This document shows, piece after piece, positions 1 to 9,765 of a stretch of DNA of 59,477 nt. The notes beneath the pieces were generated by a model, which did no database searches, was not told where the DNA came from, and was given only the letters and a program-made list of their open reading frames with translations. The stretch comes from an uncultured Prevotella sp. Lineage in GTDB: Bacteria; Bacteroidota; Bacteroidia; Bacteroidales; Bacteroidaceae. How positions within the stretch are numbered: the first letter of the stretch is position 1; the number at the start of each line of letters is the position of its first letter. The stretch covers positions 1 through 59,477 of the forward strand of contig ONAE01000024.1 of NCBI GenBank assembly GCA_900315695.1, given 5' to 3'. Position numbers and translations under genes: made by a program.

Positions 1-150
1 CACGACTTCCTCATGGGTGAGGTTCGTTACCTGTCAGTGAAGAAGGCTTATCCCAACGAGGCCGAGGAACTCTTCGCTGAGGCTCAGAAGATGGCTCAGC
101 TCCGCTACAAGACTTACATCCGTAAGAGCCAAGAGAACTGGGAGGACTAA
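1..150 (+). CDS. nifJ: C-terminal end of probable pyruvate:ferredoxin (flavodoxin) oxidoreductase (partial)
   Basis: The window opens inside an open frame that ends at TAA 148-150. The last 49 residues include GEVRYLSVKKAYPNEAEELF and a basic, aromatic tail (RYKTYIRKS). From memory this pattern (an R-Y-x-L segment, then Pro-x-x-Ala-x-x-Leu-Phe, then a helix ending in R-Y) fits the extreme C-terminus of the one-chain pyruvate:ferredoxin oxidoreductases of Bacteroidales, which convert pyruvate and CoA to acetyl-CoA and reduced ferredoxin. No cofactor-binding domain lies inside the window, so the call rests only on this tail. A hairpin terminator follows directly. Confidence 0.55.
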   Translation, partial: HDFLMGEVRYLSVKKAYPNEAEELFAEAQKMAQLRYKTYIRKSQENWED

Positions 151-170
151 TCCCCTACTCTATTATATTG

Positions 171-203
171 AGAGGCGTTCCGTTGTTGGGACGCCTCTTT
201 TTA
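171..203 (+). terminator. Rho-independent terminator after the nifJ-like gene
   Basis: AGAGGCGTTCC (171-181) pairs with GGGACGCCTCT (188-198) around a 6-nt loop, with one G-T wobble. A T run follows at 198-202. It sits 20 bases after the stop codon at 150. Confidence 0.85.
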
Positions 204-269
204 TGTAAGGCATATATCATTTTAGCATTATTTAACAATCCAGCAACCGATGGAAAGCATATATTTTTG

Positions 270-277
270 TATCTTTG
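270..277 (+). promoter_or_regulatory. Bacteroidetes -7 box (TATCTTTG) for the RND efflux operon
   Basis: TATCTTTG matches the TAnnTTTG -7 consensus of Bacteroidetes and lies 52 bases before the adaptor start codon. I see no good TTTG -33 element about 20 bases upstream, so the promoter is only half supported. Confidence 0.5.
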
Positions 278-329
278 CATCCATATAATTAACAGAAAGT
301 TAAAATATTAAATATAATTTGTAATCACA

Positions 330-1463
330 ATGAAAAAAAAGATTTTTGCAACATGGGCAGCAGCTGCGACGCTCGTAGTTGGTAGTCTGACATCGTGCGG
401 ACTTGACATGCCCAAGGAGACAAACTCATCGTTTGAAACGATGACTGTGAAAAAATCAGACATTGAACTGCCTTATAAGTTCAGTGCGAAGATGAAAGGT
501 CAGAACGACGTGACAGTAACGCCACAGGTGAGCGGCCAGTTAATGAAGATCTGCGTGTCTGAAGGTCAGCAGGTAAAGCAGGGACAGACGCTTTTTGTCA
601 TCGACCAGCGTAATGCCCAGCTGGAATTGGAGGCTGCACAGGCCAACCTGCAGGCTGCTCTGGCTCAAGAGAACTCTGCCAAGCTGGAGTTTGAGTCGAA
701 CAAGAACCTCTTTGACAAGAAGATCGTGAGCAGCTACATGCTGAACAACTCTGAGAACGCCTACAAGCAGGCTCAGGCAGCGGTGGCTCAGGCCAGGTCT
801 GCAGTCAACCGTGCCAAAGTGAACCTCGGCTTCTGCACCATCACGGCTTCCGTATCAGGTGTTATCGGCGAGATTCCCGTGCGTGCCGGTGATCAGGTAT
901 CGCCTGCCACACAGCTGACCATCCTGAGCGGCAACACATCGATGTATGCCGAGATCTCTGTAACTGAAGCCATCATCGAGTCGATGGTGAAGGAAGGTGT
1001 GAAAGCCACCGATTTAGAGAAACATCTTGCTAAATTGCCCGATGCCACTTTTATCATGAAGAGCGGTACGGAGTATCCCCATAAAGGTCGTGTGGCCAGC
1101 CTGACGGGTGTGGTTAATTCTGCCACTGGTTCGCTGACCGCTAAGGTATCGTTCCCCAACCCTTCAGGTCATCTCTACTCCGGCATCCAGGGTACGGTCG
1201 TCATGAACTTCGCTGAGAAGGGCGTGATTATCGTTCCCCAGAACGCTGTGGTACGTCTTCAGGACAAGTCACAGGTTTATATTGTCAAGGCCGACAGTAC
1301 TGCCAGTGCTACCGACGTGACAGTAGAAGATACTGGTAATGGTAAGGACTTCATTGTGAAAAGCGGTTTGAATCCTGGTGACAAGATCGTGACCCTTGGT
1401 GCAAACAACGTGACAGAGGGACAGAAAGTCCTCTTCCCCGAGGAAGTGAAAAGTGAAAAATAA
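330..1463 (+). CDS. RND efflux periplasmic adaptor subunit (MexA/AcrA family lipoprotein)
   Basis: 377 aa. The N-terminus is a lipoprotein signal with lipobox SLTSC (Cys23), which would anchor the protein in a membrane facing the periplasm. The order of parts is that of membrane-fusion proteins: a beta-barrel/lipoyl half near residues 55-90 (VTVTPQVSGQLMKICVSEGQ, a typical biotinyl-lipoyl-like segment), an Ala/Gln-rich alpha-helical hairpin at about 95-160, then the second lipoyl half (ASVSGVIGEIPVRAGDQV) and a C-terminal barrel. It would bridge the inner-membrane pump at 1486 and the outer-membrane factor at 4618. The gap to the pump gene is 22 bases, so the three genes are almost certainly one operon. 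The substrate cannot be read from the sequence. Confidence 0.93.
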   Translation: MKKKIFATWAAAATLVVGSLTSCGLDMPKETNSSFETMTVKKSDIELPYKFSAKMKGQNDVTVTPQVSGQLMKICVSEGQQVKQGQTLFVIDQRNAQLELEAAQANLQAALAQENSAKLEFESNKNLFDKKIVSSYMLNNSENAYKQAQAAVAQARSAVNRAKVNLGFCTITASVSGVIGEIPVRAGDQVSPATQLTILSGNTSMYAEISVTEAIIESMVKEGVKATDLEKHLAKLPDATFIMKSGTEYPHKGRVASLTGVVNSATGSLTAKVSFPNPSGHLYSGIQGTVVMNFAEKGVIIVPQNAVVRLQDKSQVYIVKADSTASATDVTVEDTGNGKDFIVKSGLNPGDKIVTLGANNVTEGQKVLFPEEVKSEK

Positions 1464-1485
1464 TCAGTGAAAAATTTGCTTCCGC

Positions 1486-4400
1486 ATGAAGAACAATATA
1501 TTTATCAATAAATATGTGATGGCATGTGCCATCTCTATTGTGATAGCTCTGGTAGGTTATATCTCAATGAGCACACTGCCTGTTGAGCAATACCCTGATA
1601 TCGCGCCGCCTACGGTGCAGGTATCTACCAGCTATACAGGAGCTGACGAGAACACTGTGATGAAGTCGGTGATCCAGCCGCTCGAAGAGAATATCAACGG
1701 TGTGAACGACATGACCTACATGACCTCAAAGGCTTCGTCAAACGGTGATGTAGAGATCAATGTCTATTTTAAACAGGGCACTGACCCCGACATGGCGACG
1801 GTGAACGTGCAGAACCGTGTCACCCGCGCTCAGTCCCTGTTGCCTGCCGAAGTGAACAAGGTAGGTGTGAAGGTAGAGAAACGCCAGAACAACATCCTGC
1901 AGATCTTTGCCGTGAGGAGTGCTGACGGCAAGTACGACGAGGACTTCGTTTCAAACTATGTCGATATCAACATCACACCTCGCCTGATGCGTATCAACGG
2001 TGTGGGTAACGTGCAAGGTCTGGGTAACACCTATGCCCTGCGCATCTGGCTGAAGCCTGACGTGATGGCTCAATACGGTCTGACTCCCAATGACGTCTTT
2101 AACGCCATCGGCGGACAGAGCTTCGTATCGGCTGTAGGTACGCTGGGCGAACTGTCAGGAAACTCCTACCAGTACTCCATGCAGTACAAGGGTACGCTGA
2201 AGACTGTCGAGGAGTTCAACGACATCGTGCTGCGCACAAGTGGTGGCGGCATACTGCACCTCGACGACGTGGCAGAAGTGCAGATTGGTGCCATGAGCTA
2301 CAACTTCACCTCCGCAGCACCAGGTGCCAATGCCACCAAAGTGAATGCGAGCATCAAAAAAACGTTTGAGGAGGCGAAGAAGACAATGCCTGCAGGACTG
2401 GAGTTCGTGACCATGATGACCAGCGACGACTTTCTGTTCGCCGCTATCCACAATGTGGTAGAGACACTTGTTATCGCCATCATCCTCGTAGTGCTCGTGG
2501 TGTTCTTCTTCCTGCAGAACATCAAGGCCACCATTATTCCCTCTATCTCGATCATCGTATCGCTGCTGGGTACCTTTGCCGTCGTATCGATGTCAGGCTT
2601 CTCACTTAATATCCTGACGCTGTTTGCCCTTGTTCTGGCTATCGGTACGGTGGTGGATGATGCTATCGTGGTGGTAGAGGCTGTTATGGCGAAGATGGAG
2701 AATGGTATCAGCGATGCGCGCGAGGCTACCCGCCAAGCCATGAGCGAGGTGTCGGTAGCCGTGGTGTCGTGTACCTTAGTATTTATGGCTGTGTTCATCC
2801 CCGTGACATTCATGCCAGGTACGTCGGGTACATTCTTCACCCAGTTCGGTATCACGATTGCATCTTCAGTCGGTTTGTCATGCATATCTGCCCTGACATT
2901 GTGTCCCGCCCTCTGCGCCATTATGATGCGTGCGACGGAAGGTAAGAAAGAGGGCAAGGGTCTGACCTACTACACGAAGAAAGCCTACACCGTGAGCTAT
3001 AATGCTATTTACAACAAATACAGCAAGAGTGTCCAAAAGTTCATTAAGCGCCCCATCCTGGCATGGAGCCTGCTGATCGCAGCTGCCGTTCTGCTAGTAT
3101 TCTTCATGAAGAGTCTGCCGTCAGGTCTCGTACCACAGGAAGACCAGGGCGTATTCCTGGTTGAGGTTCGTGCCCCTGAGGGTACTACCCTGAAACAGAC
3201 CCGTGAGATGTTAAGAAAGGTAGAGGATAAGGTGAAGAAGATTCCTGAATTGGAGAGTTTCTCCTTGACCTGTGGCTACGGTATGTTGTCAGGTGCCGGT
3301 TCAAACTACGCCACGATGGTTGTGCGTCTGAAGAACTGGGAGGAGCGACCAGGTATGAACCACCTGATCGACCTTGTCATCGGCCGTTTCTACTATGACT
3401 GTATGGACATCAAGAATTTGCAGGTGCTGCCCTTCCAGATGCCTCAGATTCCAGGCTATGGTACAAGTAATGACATCACTCTGATTGTCGAAGATCCCAC
3501 TGACGGTAACCTGTCGGAATTTGCCAAACAGACGGAAAAATTCCTTGCCAAGTTGTCTGAGCGACCAGAGGTTGCCTCCGCCACATCAACCTACTCAGAG
3601 CGTTTCCCGAAGTATCAGGTCGATGTCGATGCTGCCCAGTGCGATCGTGCTGGTGTGTCACCAGCTGACGTACTCAACACGCTCGGCGCTTTCTGCGGTG
3701 GTGCCTACATCGGTAACTTCAACCAGTTTGGTAAGGTTTACCGCATCATGGCTTCAGCCTCGCCCGAATACCGTCTTGACCCGCAGGCACTGCACAACAT
3801 CTTCGTGCAGGTGAAGGGTGGTAAGATGGCGCCCATCTCTGAGTTTGTGTCACTAAAGGAAATTGTCGGTCCTGCCAACATCGAGCACTTCAACCTGCTC
3901 CAGAGCATCAGCTGCTACGTGACTCCTGGTAGCGGCTACACCGAGGGTGATGCCCACAGGGTCATTGCCGAGGTGTTCAAGGAGGTGATGCCTTCTACTG
4001 CCACCTACGAGTACAGTGGTATGTCTCGCGAGTTGGAGGAGGCTGCAGGCTCTAATGCCACCTCCCTTATCTACGTGATCTGCGCTATTCTGATCTACCT
4101 CATCCTTGGATCACTCTACAACTCATGGTTTACACCGTTGGCCGTATTGTTCAGTGTGCCTTTCGGACTGATGGGTGCCTTTGTATTTGCCTACTTCGGT
4201 AATATGCTGGGGTTGCCTGGTATGGACAATAACATTTACCTGCAGACGGGTGTGATCATGCTGATCGGTCTGTTGGCAAAGACGGCGATTCTGATTACTG
4301 AGTTCGCCACTGAGCGCCGTGCACAGGGCATGACCATCTCTGAGGCAGCCTTCGAGGCTTGTAAAGAGCGTCTGCGTCCGATCCTGATGACGGTAGCCAC

Positions 4401-4614
4401 GATGATTATCGGTATGATTCCTCTCGTCATCGAGGGTGGTGCTGGTGCTAATGGTAACCGTGCCCTCGCCCTTGGTGTCATTGGCGGTATGAGCGTCGGT
4501 ACTGTTGCCCTGCTCTTCGTCGTACCAGCCTTCTTCATCGTGTTCCAGAATCTGCATGAACGATTCCAGGGGAAAGCTGAAGTAAAAAGTGTTGAAGTAA
4601 AAACAGAGGAATAA
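1486..4614 (+). CDS. RND multidrug efflux pump, inner-membrane permease (AcrB/MexB type, HAE1)
   Basis: 1042 aa, the normal length for the HAE1 family. A first membrane helix lies at residues 10-29, followed by the conserved EQYPDIAPPTV segment. The proton-relay pair Asp391-Asp392 sits in GTVVDDAIVVVE of TM4, and the relay lysine Lys932 in GLLAKTAILITEF of TM10. Two large periplasmic loops separate the two six-helix halves. These are the residues needed for proton-driven drug extrusion, so the pump looks intact. It lies between its adaptor and its outer-membrane factor, with only 3 bases before the latter. Confidence 0.97.
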   Translation: MKNNIFINKYVMACAISIVIALVGYISMSTLPVEQYPDIAPPTVQVSTSYTGADENTVMKSVIQPLEENINGVNDMTYMTSKASSNGDVEINVYFKQGTDPDMATVNVQNRVTRAQSLLPAEVNKVGVKVEKRQNNILQIFAVRSADGKYDEDFVSNYVDINITPRLMRINGVGNVQGLGNTYALRIWLKPDVMAQYGLTPNDVFNAIGGQSFVSAVGTLGELSGNSYQYSMQYKGTLKTVEEFNDIVLRTSGGGILHLDDVAEVQIGAMSYNFTSAAPGANATKVNASIKKTFEEAKKTMPAGLEFVTMMTSDDFLFAAIHNVVETLVIAIILVVLVVFFFLQNIKATIIPSISIIVSLLGTFAVVSMSGFSLNILTLFALVLAIGTVVDDAIVVVEAVMAKMENGISDAREATRQAMSEVSVAVVSCTLVFMAVFIPVTFMPGTSGTFFTQFGITIASSVGLSCISALTLCPALCAIMMRATEGKKEGKGLTYYTKKAYTVSYNAIYNKYSKSVQKFIKRPILAWSLLIAAAVLLVFFMKSLPSGLVPQEDQGVFLVEVRAPEGTTLKQTREMLRKVEDKVKKIPELESFSLTCGYGMLSGAGSNYATMVVRLKNWEERPGMNHLIDLVIGRFYYDCMDIKNLQVLPFQMPQIPGYGTSNDITLIVEDPTDGNLSEFAKQTEKFLAKLSERPEVASATSTYSERFPKYQVDVDAAQCDRAGVSPADVLNTLGAFCGGAYIGNFNQFGKVYRIMASASPEYRLDPQALHNIFVQVKGGKMAPISEFVSLKEIVGPANIEHFNLLQSISCYVTPGSGYTEGDAHRVIAEVFKEVMPSTATYEYSGMSRELEEAAGSNATSLIYVICAILIYLILGSLYNSWFTPLAVLFSVPFGLMGAFVFAYFGNMLGLPGMDNNIYLQTGVIMLIGLLAKTAILITEFATERRAQGMTISEAAFEACKERLRPILMTVATMIIGMIPLVIEGGAGANGNRALALGVIGGMSVGTVALLFVVPAFFIVFQNLHERFQGKAEVKSVEVKTEE

Positions 4615-4617
4615 ATC

Positions 4618-6042
4618 ATGAAAAGATTAAGCAATATCATTGTCACTGCAGCCGTGAGCTTCCTGCTCACGGGCTGCGGTATCTATAACAAATATGAGCA
4701 GAAGGTACAGGCGCCAGCCGATGCCTTCGGCACCAGTCAGGATATCGAGCGTGCCAGCGGCGACACGTCGATTGCCCAGATGTCGTGGCGCGAGTTCTTC
4801 ACCGATCCACAGCTCCAGCAGCTCATCGAACAGGTACTGGCCAACAACACCGACCTCAACTCTGCACGTATTGCCGTGGAGAAGAGCCAGGCCGCGCTGA
4901 CAGCTGCCAAACTGGCCTACCTGCCCGCACTCAGTTTCTCACCGCAGGGAGCACTCTCCAGTTTCGACCATAGTAAGGCCGTGAAGACCTACGACCTGCC
5001 GTTACAGTTGTCGATGGATATCGATGTGTTCGGTTCTATCACCAACAAGAAGCGTGCCGCCAAGGCTGTGCTCCTTCAGGCTCAGATGCAGCAGGATGTC
5101 GTCCGTGCTAACCTCATTTCGGTTACTGCCCAACAATACTTCCTGCTACAAGTACTCGACCGCCAGTTGGACATTCTCACACAGACCGACAGTCTGTGGA
5201 ACAAGTCACTTGAGACCGAGCAGGCACTTTGGGAAAACGGTAAGGCCTACAGCACTGCTGTCAACCAGATGGAGGCATCGTATCTGGACGTGAAGACGCA
5301 GATTGTCAATACCCGCCGTCATATCCTCGCTGTCGAGAATGCCATCTGTAAGTTGCTGGCTGCCACCCCTCAGCATATCAGTCGTGCGAAATGGGGCAAC
5401 TCACCCCTGCATCATGCCGAGGCACTGGGTGAGGCCGAACAGCGCATGTTCGATAACAAGTACCTGCATCTTGGCGTGCCTGCCAGCATGCTGGAGAATC
5501 GTCCTGATATCCGTATGGCCAACCATGCTATGGAGGAGGCATTCTATAATACGGCGGCAGCCCGCTCAGCCTTTTTCCCCAGCATCACGCTCGGCGGTTC
5601 TGTCGGATGGACCAACTCTGCCGGTGGCATAGTTGTCGATCCGGGCAAGCTGCTCTTGAACGCCTTTGCTCAGCTCACACAGCCCATCTTCGCTCGTGGC
5701 AAGCTGATCGCCAACAAGAAGATCGCCAAACTCACCGAAGAAGACTTGCAGAAGAAGTACGTTCAGACGGTGATCAATGCCGGCAACCAGGTGAATGAGG
5801 CGATGGCCGACTGCATGGCAGCCCGCGAGAAGCATGGCTACTACTACCGCCAAGTGGAGGTGCTGAATGAGGCTTACATCGGCACGCATGAGTTGATGGA
5901 CAATGGCAAAGCCAGCTATATCGAAGTGCTCCGTGCACAGGAGTCTTTGCTTGACGCACAACTTGGTGCAGCCATGAACATGTACGATGCTGCCGAGGCA
6001 GTCATCGCCCTTTACATAGCTCTCGGCGGTGGCACTAAGTAA
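4618..6042 (+). CDS. RND efflux outer-membrane factor (TolC/OprM, NodT family lipoprotein)
   Basis: 474 aa with a lipobox LLTGC (Cys20), as usual for OprM/NodT-type channels. Two similar halves can be followed. Each has a long helical stretch (for example NTDLNSARIAVEKSQAALTA near residue 79, then a counterpart near residue 375), and the motif ENRPDIRMANHAMEEAF starts the second half, as in NodT proteins. It should form the trimeric outer-membrane channel of the efflux pump. It starts 3 bases after the pump gene and ends before a repeat element and a convergent terminator. Confidence 0.94.
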   Translation: MKRLSNIIVTAAVSFLLTGCGIYNKYEQKVQAPADAFGTSQDIERASGDTSIAQMSWREFFTDPQLQQLIEQVLANNTDLNSARIAVEKSQAALTAAKLAYLPALSFSPQGALSSFDHSKAVKTYDLPLQLSMDIDVFGSITNKKRAAKAVLLQAQMQQDVVRANLISVTAQQYFLLQVLDRQLDILTQTDSLWNKSLETEQALWENGKAYSTAVNQMEASYLDVKTQIVNTRRHILAVENAICKLLAATPQHISRAKWGNSPLHHAEALGEAEQRMFDNKYLHLGVPASMLENRPDIRMANHAMEEAFYNTAAARSAFFPSITLGGSVGWTNSAGGIVVDPGKLLLNAFAQLTQPIFARGKLIANKKIAKLTEEDLQKKYVQTVINAGNQVNEAMADCMAAREKHGYYYRQVEVLNEAYIGTHELMDNGKASYIEVLRAQESLLDAQLGAAMNMYDAAEAVIALYIALGGGTK

Positions 6043-6046
6043 ACTC

Positions 6047-6112
6047 TGTCATCTCGACCGAACGGAGTGAGTGGAGAGATCTCTCCATGCGCTACGCTTA
6101 GTCGAGATGACA
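6047..6112. repeat. Palindromic intergenic repeat unit (TCTCGAC/GTCGAGA family)
   Basis: TGTCATCTCGAC (6047-6058) and GTCGAGATGACA (6101-6112) are perfect 12-base inverted arms. The interior has its own perfect 14-base palindrome GGAGAGATCTCTCC (6073-6086). Related sequence recurs at 21381-21412 and 28765-28811, so this is a dispersed small element and not just a terminator. Confidence 0.75.
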
Positions 6113-6163
6113 AAGGGTAATGGTCGAGAGGACAAAAAAGGGCGGTCGGGCGAACAAAAGAAA

Positions 6164-6193
6164 GAGAGGCGCTCCTGATGGGGGGCGCCTCTC
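6164..6193. terminator. Bidirectional terminator between convergent genes
   Basis: GAGAGGCGC (6164-6172) pairs with GCGCCTCTC (6185-6193). It lies between the plus-strand efflux operon (ends 6042) and the minus-strand ppiD-like gene (ends 6221). The flanking T/A runs are weak. Confidence 0.6.
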
Positions 6194-6220
6194 GATTATT
6201 ATGTTTAAGTATGATTGTAC

Positions 6221-8356
6221 TTAGAAGAACAGGTAGCGGTTGTCAACAACCTCTGCCTTCTGATAGAGTTCCTGGAGGAAGCGGCCTGCGGCCTGCATTG
6301 CCTGCTGCTGGAGCTGCTGCTCTACCATTTTCTCATCGTACTTCACACCCTGACGCTCTGCTTTCTTCAGCACCTTGAAGAGGTAAGCACCACCGTTACC
6401 CTTAACAACAGCCTTGCTGAAGTCGCCCTGCTTGCTGGCTGCCACAGCACCAGAGAGAGCGGGCTCACTGGCACCTGTAGCCTGTACAAAGACAGGAGCG
6501 GTGAATGTTACCTGGTTGACAGAGTCAATACGGGCACCCTTTGCCTTGGCTGCAGCAATATCAGCAACGCCAGCCAAATTAGCTTTGATTTTCTCATACT
6601 TCTTGTCACGGATCACATCTTGACGAAGCATATCCTTCACACTCTCGAGTGAACGGTAACCTACAGGATGAATCCTTGTCATCGCTACAACCAGCAGATT
6701 GTCGTTGTTACCACACTCATAGAGTGGACTAACCTCACCCTCCTTGGCATCAAAGATCCACTTCATTGCTTCACGGGTAGAACGCAGACCAGCTACAGTG
6801 TGCTCAGAATTGAAAAGATCCTTACGCTCCTGAACATTGAATCCGAACTTAGAAGCGTTCTTCTCAAGATCTGCAAGGGTCTTGTTCTCGCTGACATATT
6901 GGCTGAACTTATTGTAAGCTTCTGAATAGGTATTCTTAGAGAAATCGATGGTATGCTTGACCACAGCTACATCATACTTTTCTACCATTGCCTTGCGATT
7001 GGTGACCTGAAGGACAATGTTACCCTGAGCAAACTCGAGATTCTTCACGTCGTTAACAGGAAGGTTGTTAATGGCATTCAGGTAGTTCTTTGACTCCTCA
7101 TCCATTGAATTGCTATTCTCATACATAGCAGAGGTGAGCCACATGGTCTCGCCAGTCTGACCGTATTTCTTTGCAAGCTCCTCGAAGTTGGCACCTGCCT
7201 TCAGCGCAGTATAAACACTATCAGCAGTCTTATGAGCTGCCTCAGCGGTAGCACCACCAATTTGAATCTGACGATACTCGATGCTGTCAGGCATCTGACT
7301 CTTAGAGATGAGCTTCACCACATTCAATGTGTTGTCAGCCTTGCTCTCAAAAGGTGCCGTGGTCTGACCTACAGACATAGAGTCAAGCTTAGCGGCGATA
7401 TCATAAGGATAAGCACGCTTGGTAGCAGCAATACCTGTATAAGGGAACTGTGACTGTGCCCTACGAACCACCTCAGCAGGATTTGCTCCGCTCTGAAGTT
7501 TCTGAGAAGCTTCTGTCATCGAGCTCATCAGTGCCTTACGATCTGCTGCAGAGGCAACCACCTGGAAGCTGACGAACTTGATGTCGCGAGTCTCTACTGT
7601 CTGCTTAAACATCTCCTTGTCTTCCTCATACTTCGCTTTCAGATCCTTCTCATCGATCTTCACATCATTGTCGTTGATAGAAGAATAAGAGATGGAAGCC
7701 AACTGAATGTCGCTCTCCTGATTCATTCCCTCGAAAGCCATCTTGGCTGAGATAGGGTTAGAGACCAAGCAGTTGGCGATCAAGGTCTGATATTTCTGTG
7801 CAAGCGTCTGCTGACGGAGCTGCTTCTCGAGGAACTGCCAATACTTATAAACCTTCTCGTAAGACTCTGCCATCTGAGAGTTGCTCAGACTACGCTTGTA
7901 TTCTGCGAGGAACTTTGTAAGCATCGTGACATCAAAGCGACCTGTCTCCTGATTAACGAACGGTGAACGGAGAAGCATGGGGTTTGTACCCACCTTCATG
8001 ATGTTCTGCAATTCCTCGTCAGTCACAGTAAGACCGAGCTTCTCTGTCTCATTTGCAATGATCTGCTCGTTGACATACTGGTTCCAGACCTCGTCCTTGA
8101 TGCTGTTAAGCTGCTCCTCAGAGAAGTTATCGACACCCTGGGTCATCTTCAGCACATTCTCGTATTCATCTACCAGTGCCTGGAATTCCTGTACATTGAT
8201 TTTGTTACCTAACACCTCGCCAACTTGCTGACGCTGCTGGTTCTTGGTTGCTTCACAAGAACGGAAAGCCTCTTCAGCAATGAAGGCGAAAAGGCCAAGT
8301 CCGATGATTATCACCAGCGCAACGCCTCTCTTTCTGATTTTTCCTAATGCTGCCAT
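6221..8356 (-). CDS. PpiD/SurA-type peptidyl-prolyl isomerase chaperone, membrane anchored
   Basis: 711 aa. A single N-terminal membrane helix (about residues 11-28, VALVIIIGLGLFAFIAEEAF) follows a short basic cytoplasmic tail, as in PpiD. Next comes a SurA-like N-terminal chaperone region (residues 40-200), then a parvulin/PPIC-type rotamase-like segment around residues 355-460, and a long C-terminal region. Family knowledge: such proteins help outer-membrane and secreted proteins fold in the periplasm next to the Sec translocon. It is the last gene of a minus-strand envelope group. A TAATTTTG -7-like box lies on the minus strand at 8431-8438. Whether the rotamase site is active cannot be judged by eye. 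Confidence 0.88.
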   Translation of the reverse strand: MAALGKIRKRGVALVIIIGLGLFAFIAEEAFRSCEATKNQQRQQVGEVLGNKINVQEFQALVDEYENVLKMTQGVDNFSEEQLNSIKDEVWNQYVNEQIIANETEKLGLTVTDEELQNIMKVGTNPMLLRSPFVNQETGRFDVTMLTKFLAEYKRSLSNSQMAESYEKVYKYWQFLEKQLRQQTLAQKYQTLIANCLVSNPISAKMAFEGMNQESDIQLASISYSSINDNDVKIDEKDLKAKYEEDKEMFKQTVETRDIKFVSFQVVASAADRKALMSSMTEASQKLQSGANPAEVVRRAQSQFPYTGIAATKRAYPYDIAAKLDSMSVGQTTAPFESKADNTLNVVKLISKSQMPDSIEYRQIQIGGATAEAAHKTADSVYTALKAGANFEELAKKYGQTGETMWLTSAMYENSNSMDEESKNYLNAINNLPVNDVKNLEFAQGNIVLQVTNRKAMVEKYDVAVVKHTIDFSKNTYSEAYNKFSQYVSENKTLADLEKNASKFGFNVQERKDLFNSEHTVAGLRSTREAMKWIFDAKEGEVSPLYECGNNDNLLVVAMTRIHPVGYRSLESVKDMLRQDVIRDKKYEKIKANLAGVADIAAAKAKGARIDSVNQVTFTAPVFVQATGASEPALSGAVAASKQGDFSKAVVKGNGGAYLFKVLKKAERQGVKYDEKMVEQQLQQQAMQAAGRFLQELYQKAEVVDNRYLFF

Positions 8357-8481
8357 TTTTGACTATTATTTTTATTGAATTATTCTATTTTTACTGACAC
8401 AGGCGTACATAAGTGCGCACAAATCGGGCACAAAATTACAAAAATTACTGCAAACGAAGAAATTTTTCTGCAAAAAACCAC

Positions 8482-9765
8482 TCATTCTACCACCTTTAAT
8501 CGCACTAACTCGATTTTTGTTGCGGTATTTTTGATAATTTTGAACTCATAACCGTGAATTGTTACCACTTCGTTTAGTTTGGGGAATGACTGGTACTCAT
8601 GGAGAATCAGTCCTCCAAGTGTCATATATTCATCACTCTCCGGCAGATCGAGTTCAAACATCTCGTTGATTTTCTCAATCTCAAGTCGGGCAGAGAGTAC
8701 ATATTCGTTCTCACTGATCTGTTTTGCCACATGATTCGTGTTGTCGTGCTCATCTTCTATCTCACCCGTAATCTCCTCCATGATGTCTTCCAACGACACC
8801 AAGCCACTGGTGCCGCCGAATTCATCTACGACCACAGCCAATGAGCGTTTCTGCTGCATGAGCATACGCATCAGCTTGGAAGCAAGCATACTCTCAGGCA
8901 CATAGGAGATGCTGCGCAGAAGCGTAGAACTGAGACTATTGAGGGTGGCATCCGACTGCGCTGCCGTCAGGCGGAACATATCGCTGGAGTGGACATATCC
9001 CGTGATATGGTCGATATCCTCATGATATACAATGATCTTGCTGTGTCCACTCTCTACAAACATCTGCTGAAGTCCGCTGATCGTTGTCGTGTCCTCCACA
9101 GCATCAATCTCTGTGCGGGGCACCATACAATCGCGAACCTTAGTCTCAGAGAAGTCAAGCGCATTCTGGAAAATCTTCACCTCTTCACCTATTTCCTCAT
9201 CACGGGCGGCATTATCTATACTGCTTTGGACAAGGTAATCCAGATCGACCTTCGTAAACTCATGTCCATCGACATCCTTATTCATGCGGATACCAATCAG
9301 ACGGAGCAGGCCCTTCGACAACAGCGTAGCCAAGCGGGATATAGGATAAAGCACCACATAAAACAGATAGGCCGGTATGGCAAACACGGTAAGCAGTGTA
9401 TTCGGATTATTCTTGAAGATAGATTTCGGCAGGAACTCACCTGTGAAGAGCACAATAAGTGTTGAGAGCAATGTGTCACAGGTGACACGCATCCCATCAC
9501 TCAGTGGGTAGAAAAGTGTCTCATCGAAAATCTTAGCAAAGAGTATGCCATAGATGACCAATGCGATATTATTGCCCACCAGCATCGTAGAGACGAAATT
9601 ATTAGGATGCTGATAGAAGATATTAAGCGCTTTCTGCGCCAGACCGTTCTTTTCCTTATCCATCTCTGCCAACAAACGGTTACTGGATACGAAGGCAATC
9701 TCCATGCCTGAGAAAAAAGCAGAAGCCAGCATCGAGACAATAAGCCAGATAATGAGTATAGTCAT
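8482..9765 (-). CDS. CNNM/DUF21-CBS-CorC membrane protein (HlyC/GldE-like)
   Basis: 427 aa. Four hydrophobic segments in the first ~150 residues form the DUF21/CNNM domain, starting with a helix at about residues 2-25. A pair of CBS domains follows (about residues 190-330, including the RDCMVPRTEIDAVE start typical of the family), then a CorC_HlyC transporter-associated domain at the C-terminus (EYVLSARLEIEKINEMFELD). Family knowledge: these proteins act in Mg/Co transport or, as GldE in gliding Bacteroidetes, in envelope protein assembly. Nothing here shows gliding. The start overlaps the lptC stop by 4 bases, so the two are translationally coupled. Confidence 0.9.
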   Translation of the reverse strand: MTILIIWLIVSMLASAFFSGMEIAFVSSNRLLAEMDKEKNGLAQKALNIFYQHPNNFVSTMLVGNNIALVIYGILFAKIFDETLFYPLSDGMRVTCDTLLSTLIVLFTGEFLPKSIFKNNPNTLLTVFAIPAYLFYVVLYPISRLATLLSKGLLRLIGIRMNKDVDGHEFTKVDLDYLVQSSIDNAARDEEIGEEVKIFQNALDFSETKVRDCMVPRTEIDAVEDTTTISGLQQMFVESGHSKIIVYHEDIDHITGYVHSSDMFRLTAAQSDATLNSLSSTLLRSISYVPESMLASKLMRMLMQQKRSLAVVVDEFGGTSGLVSLEDIMEEITGEIEDEHDNTNHVAKQISENEYVLSARLEIEKINEMFELDLPESDEYMTLGGLILHEYQSFPKLNEVVTIHGYEFKIIKNTATKIELVRLKVVE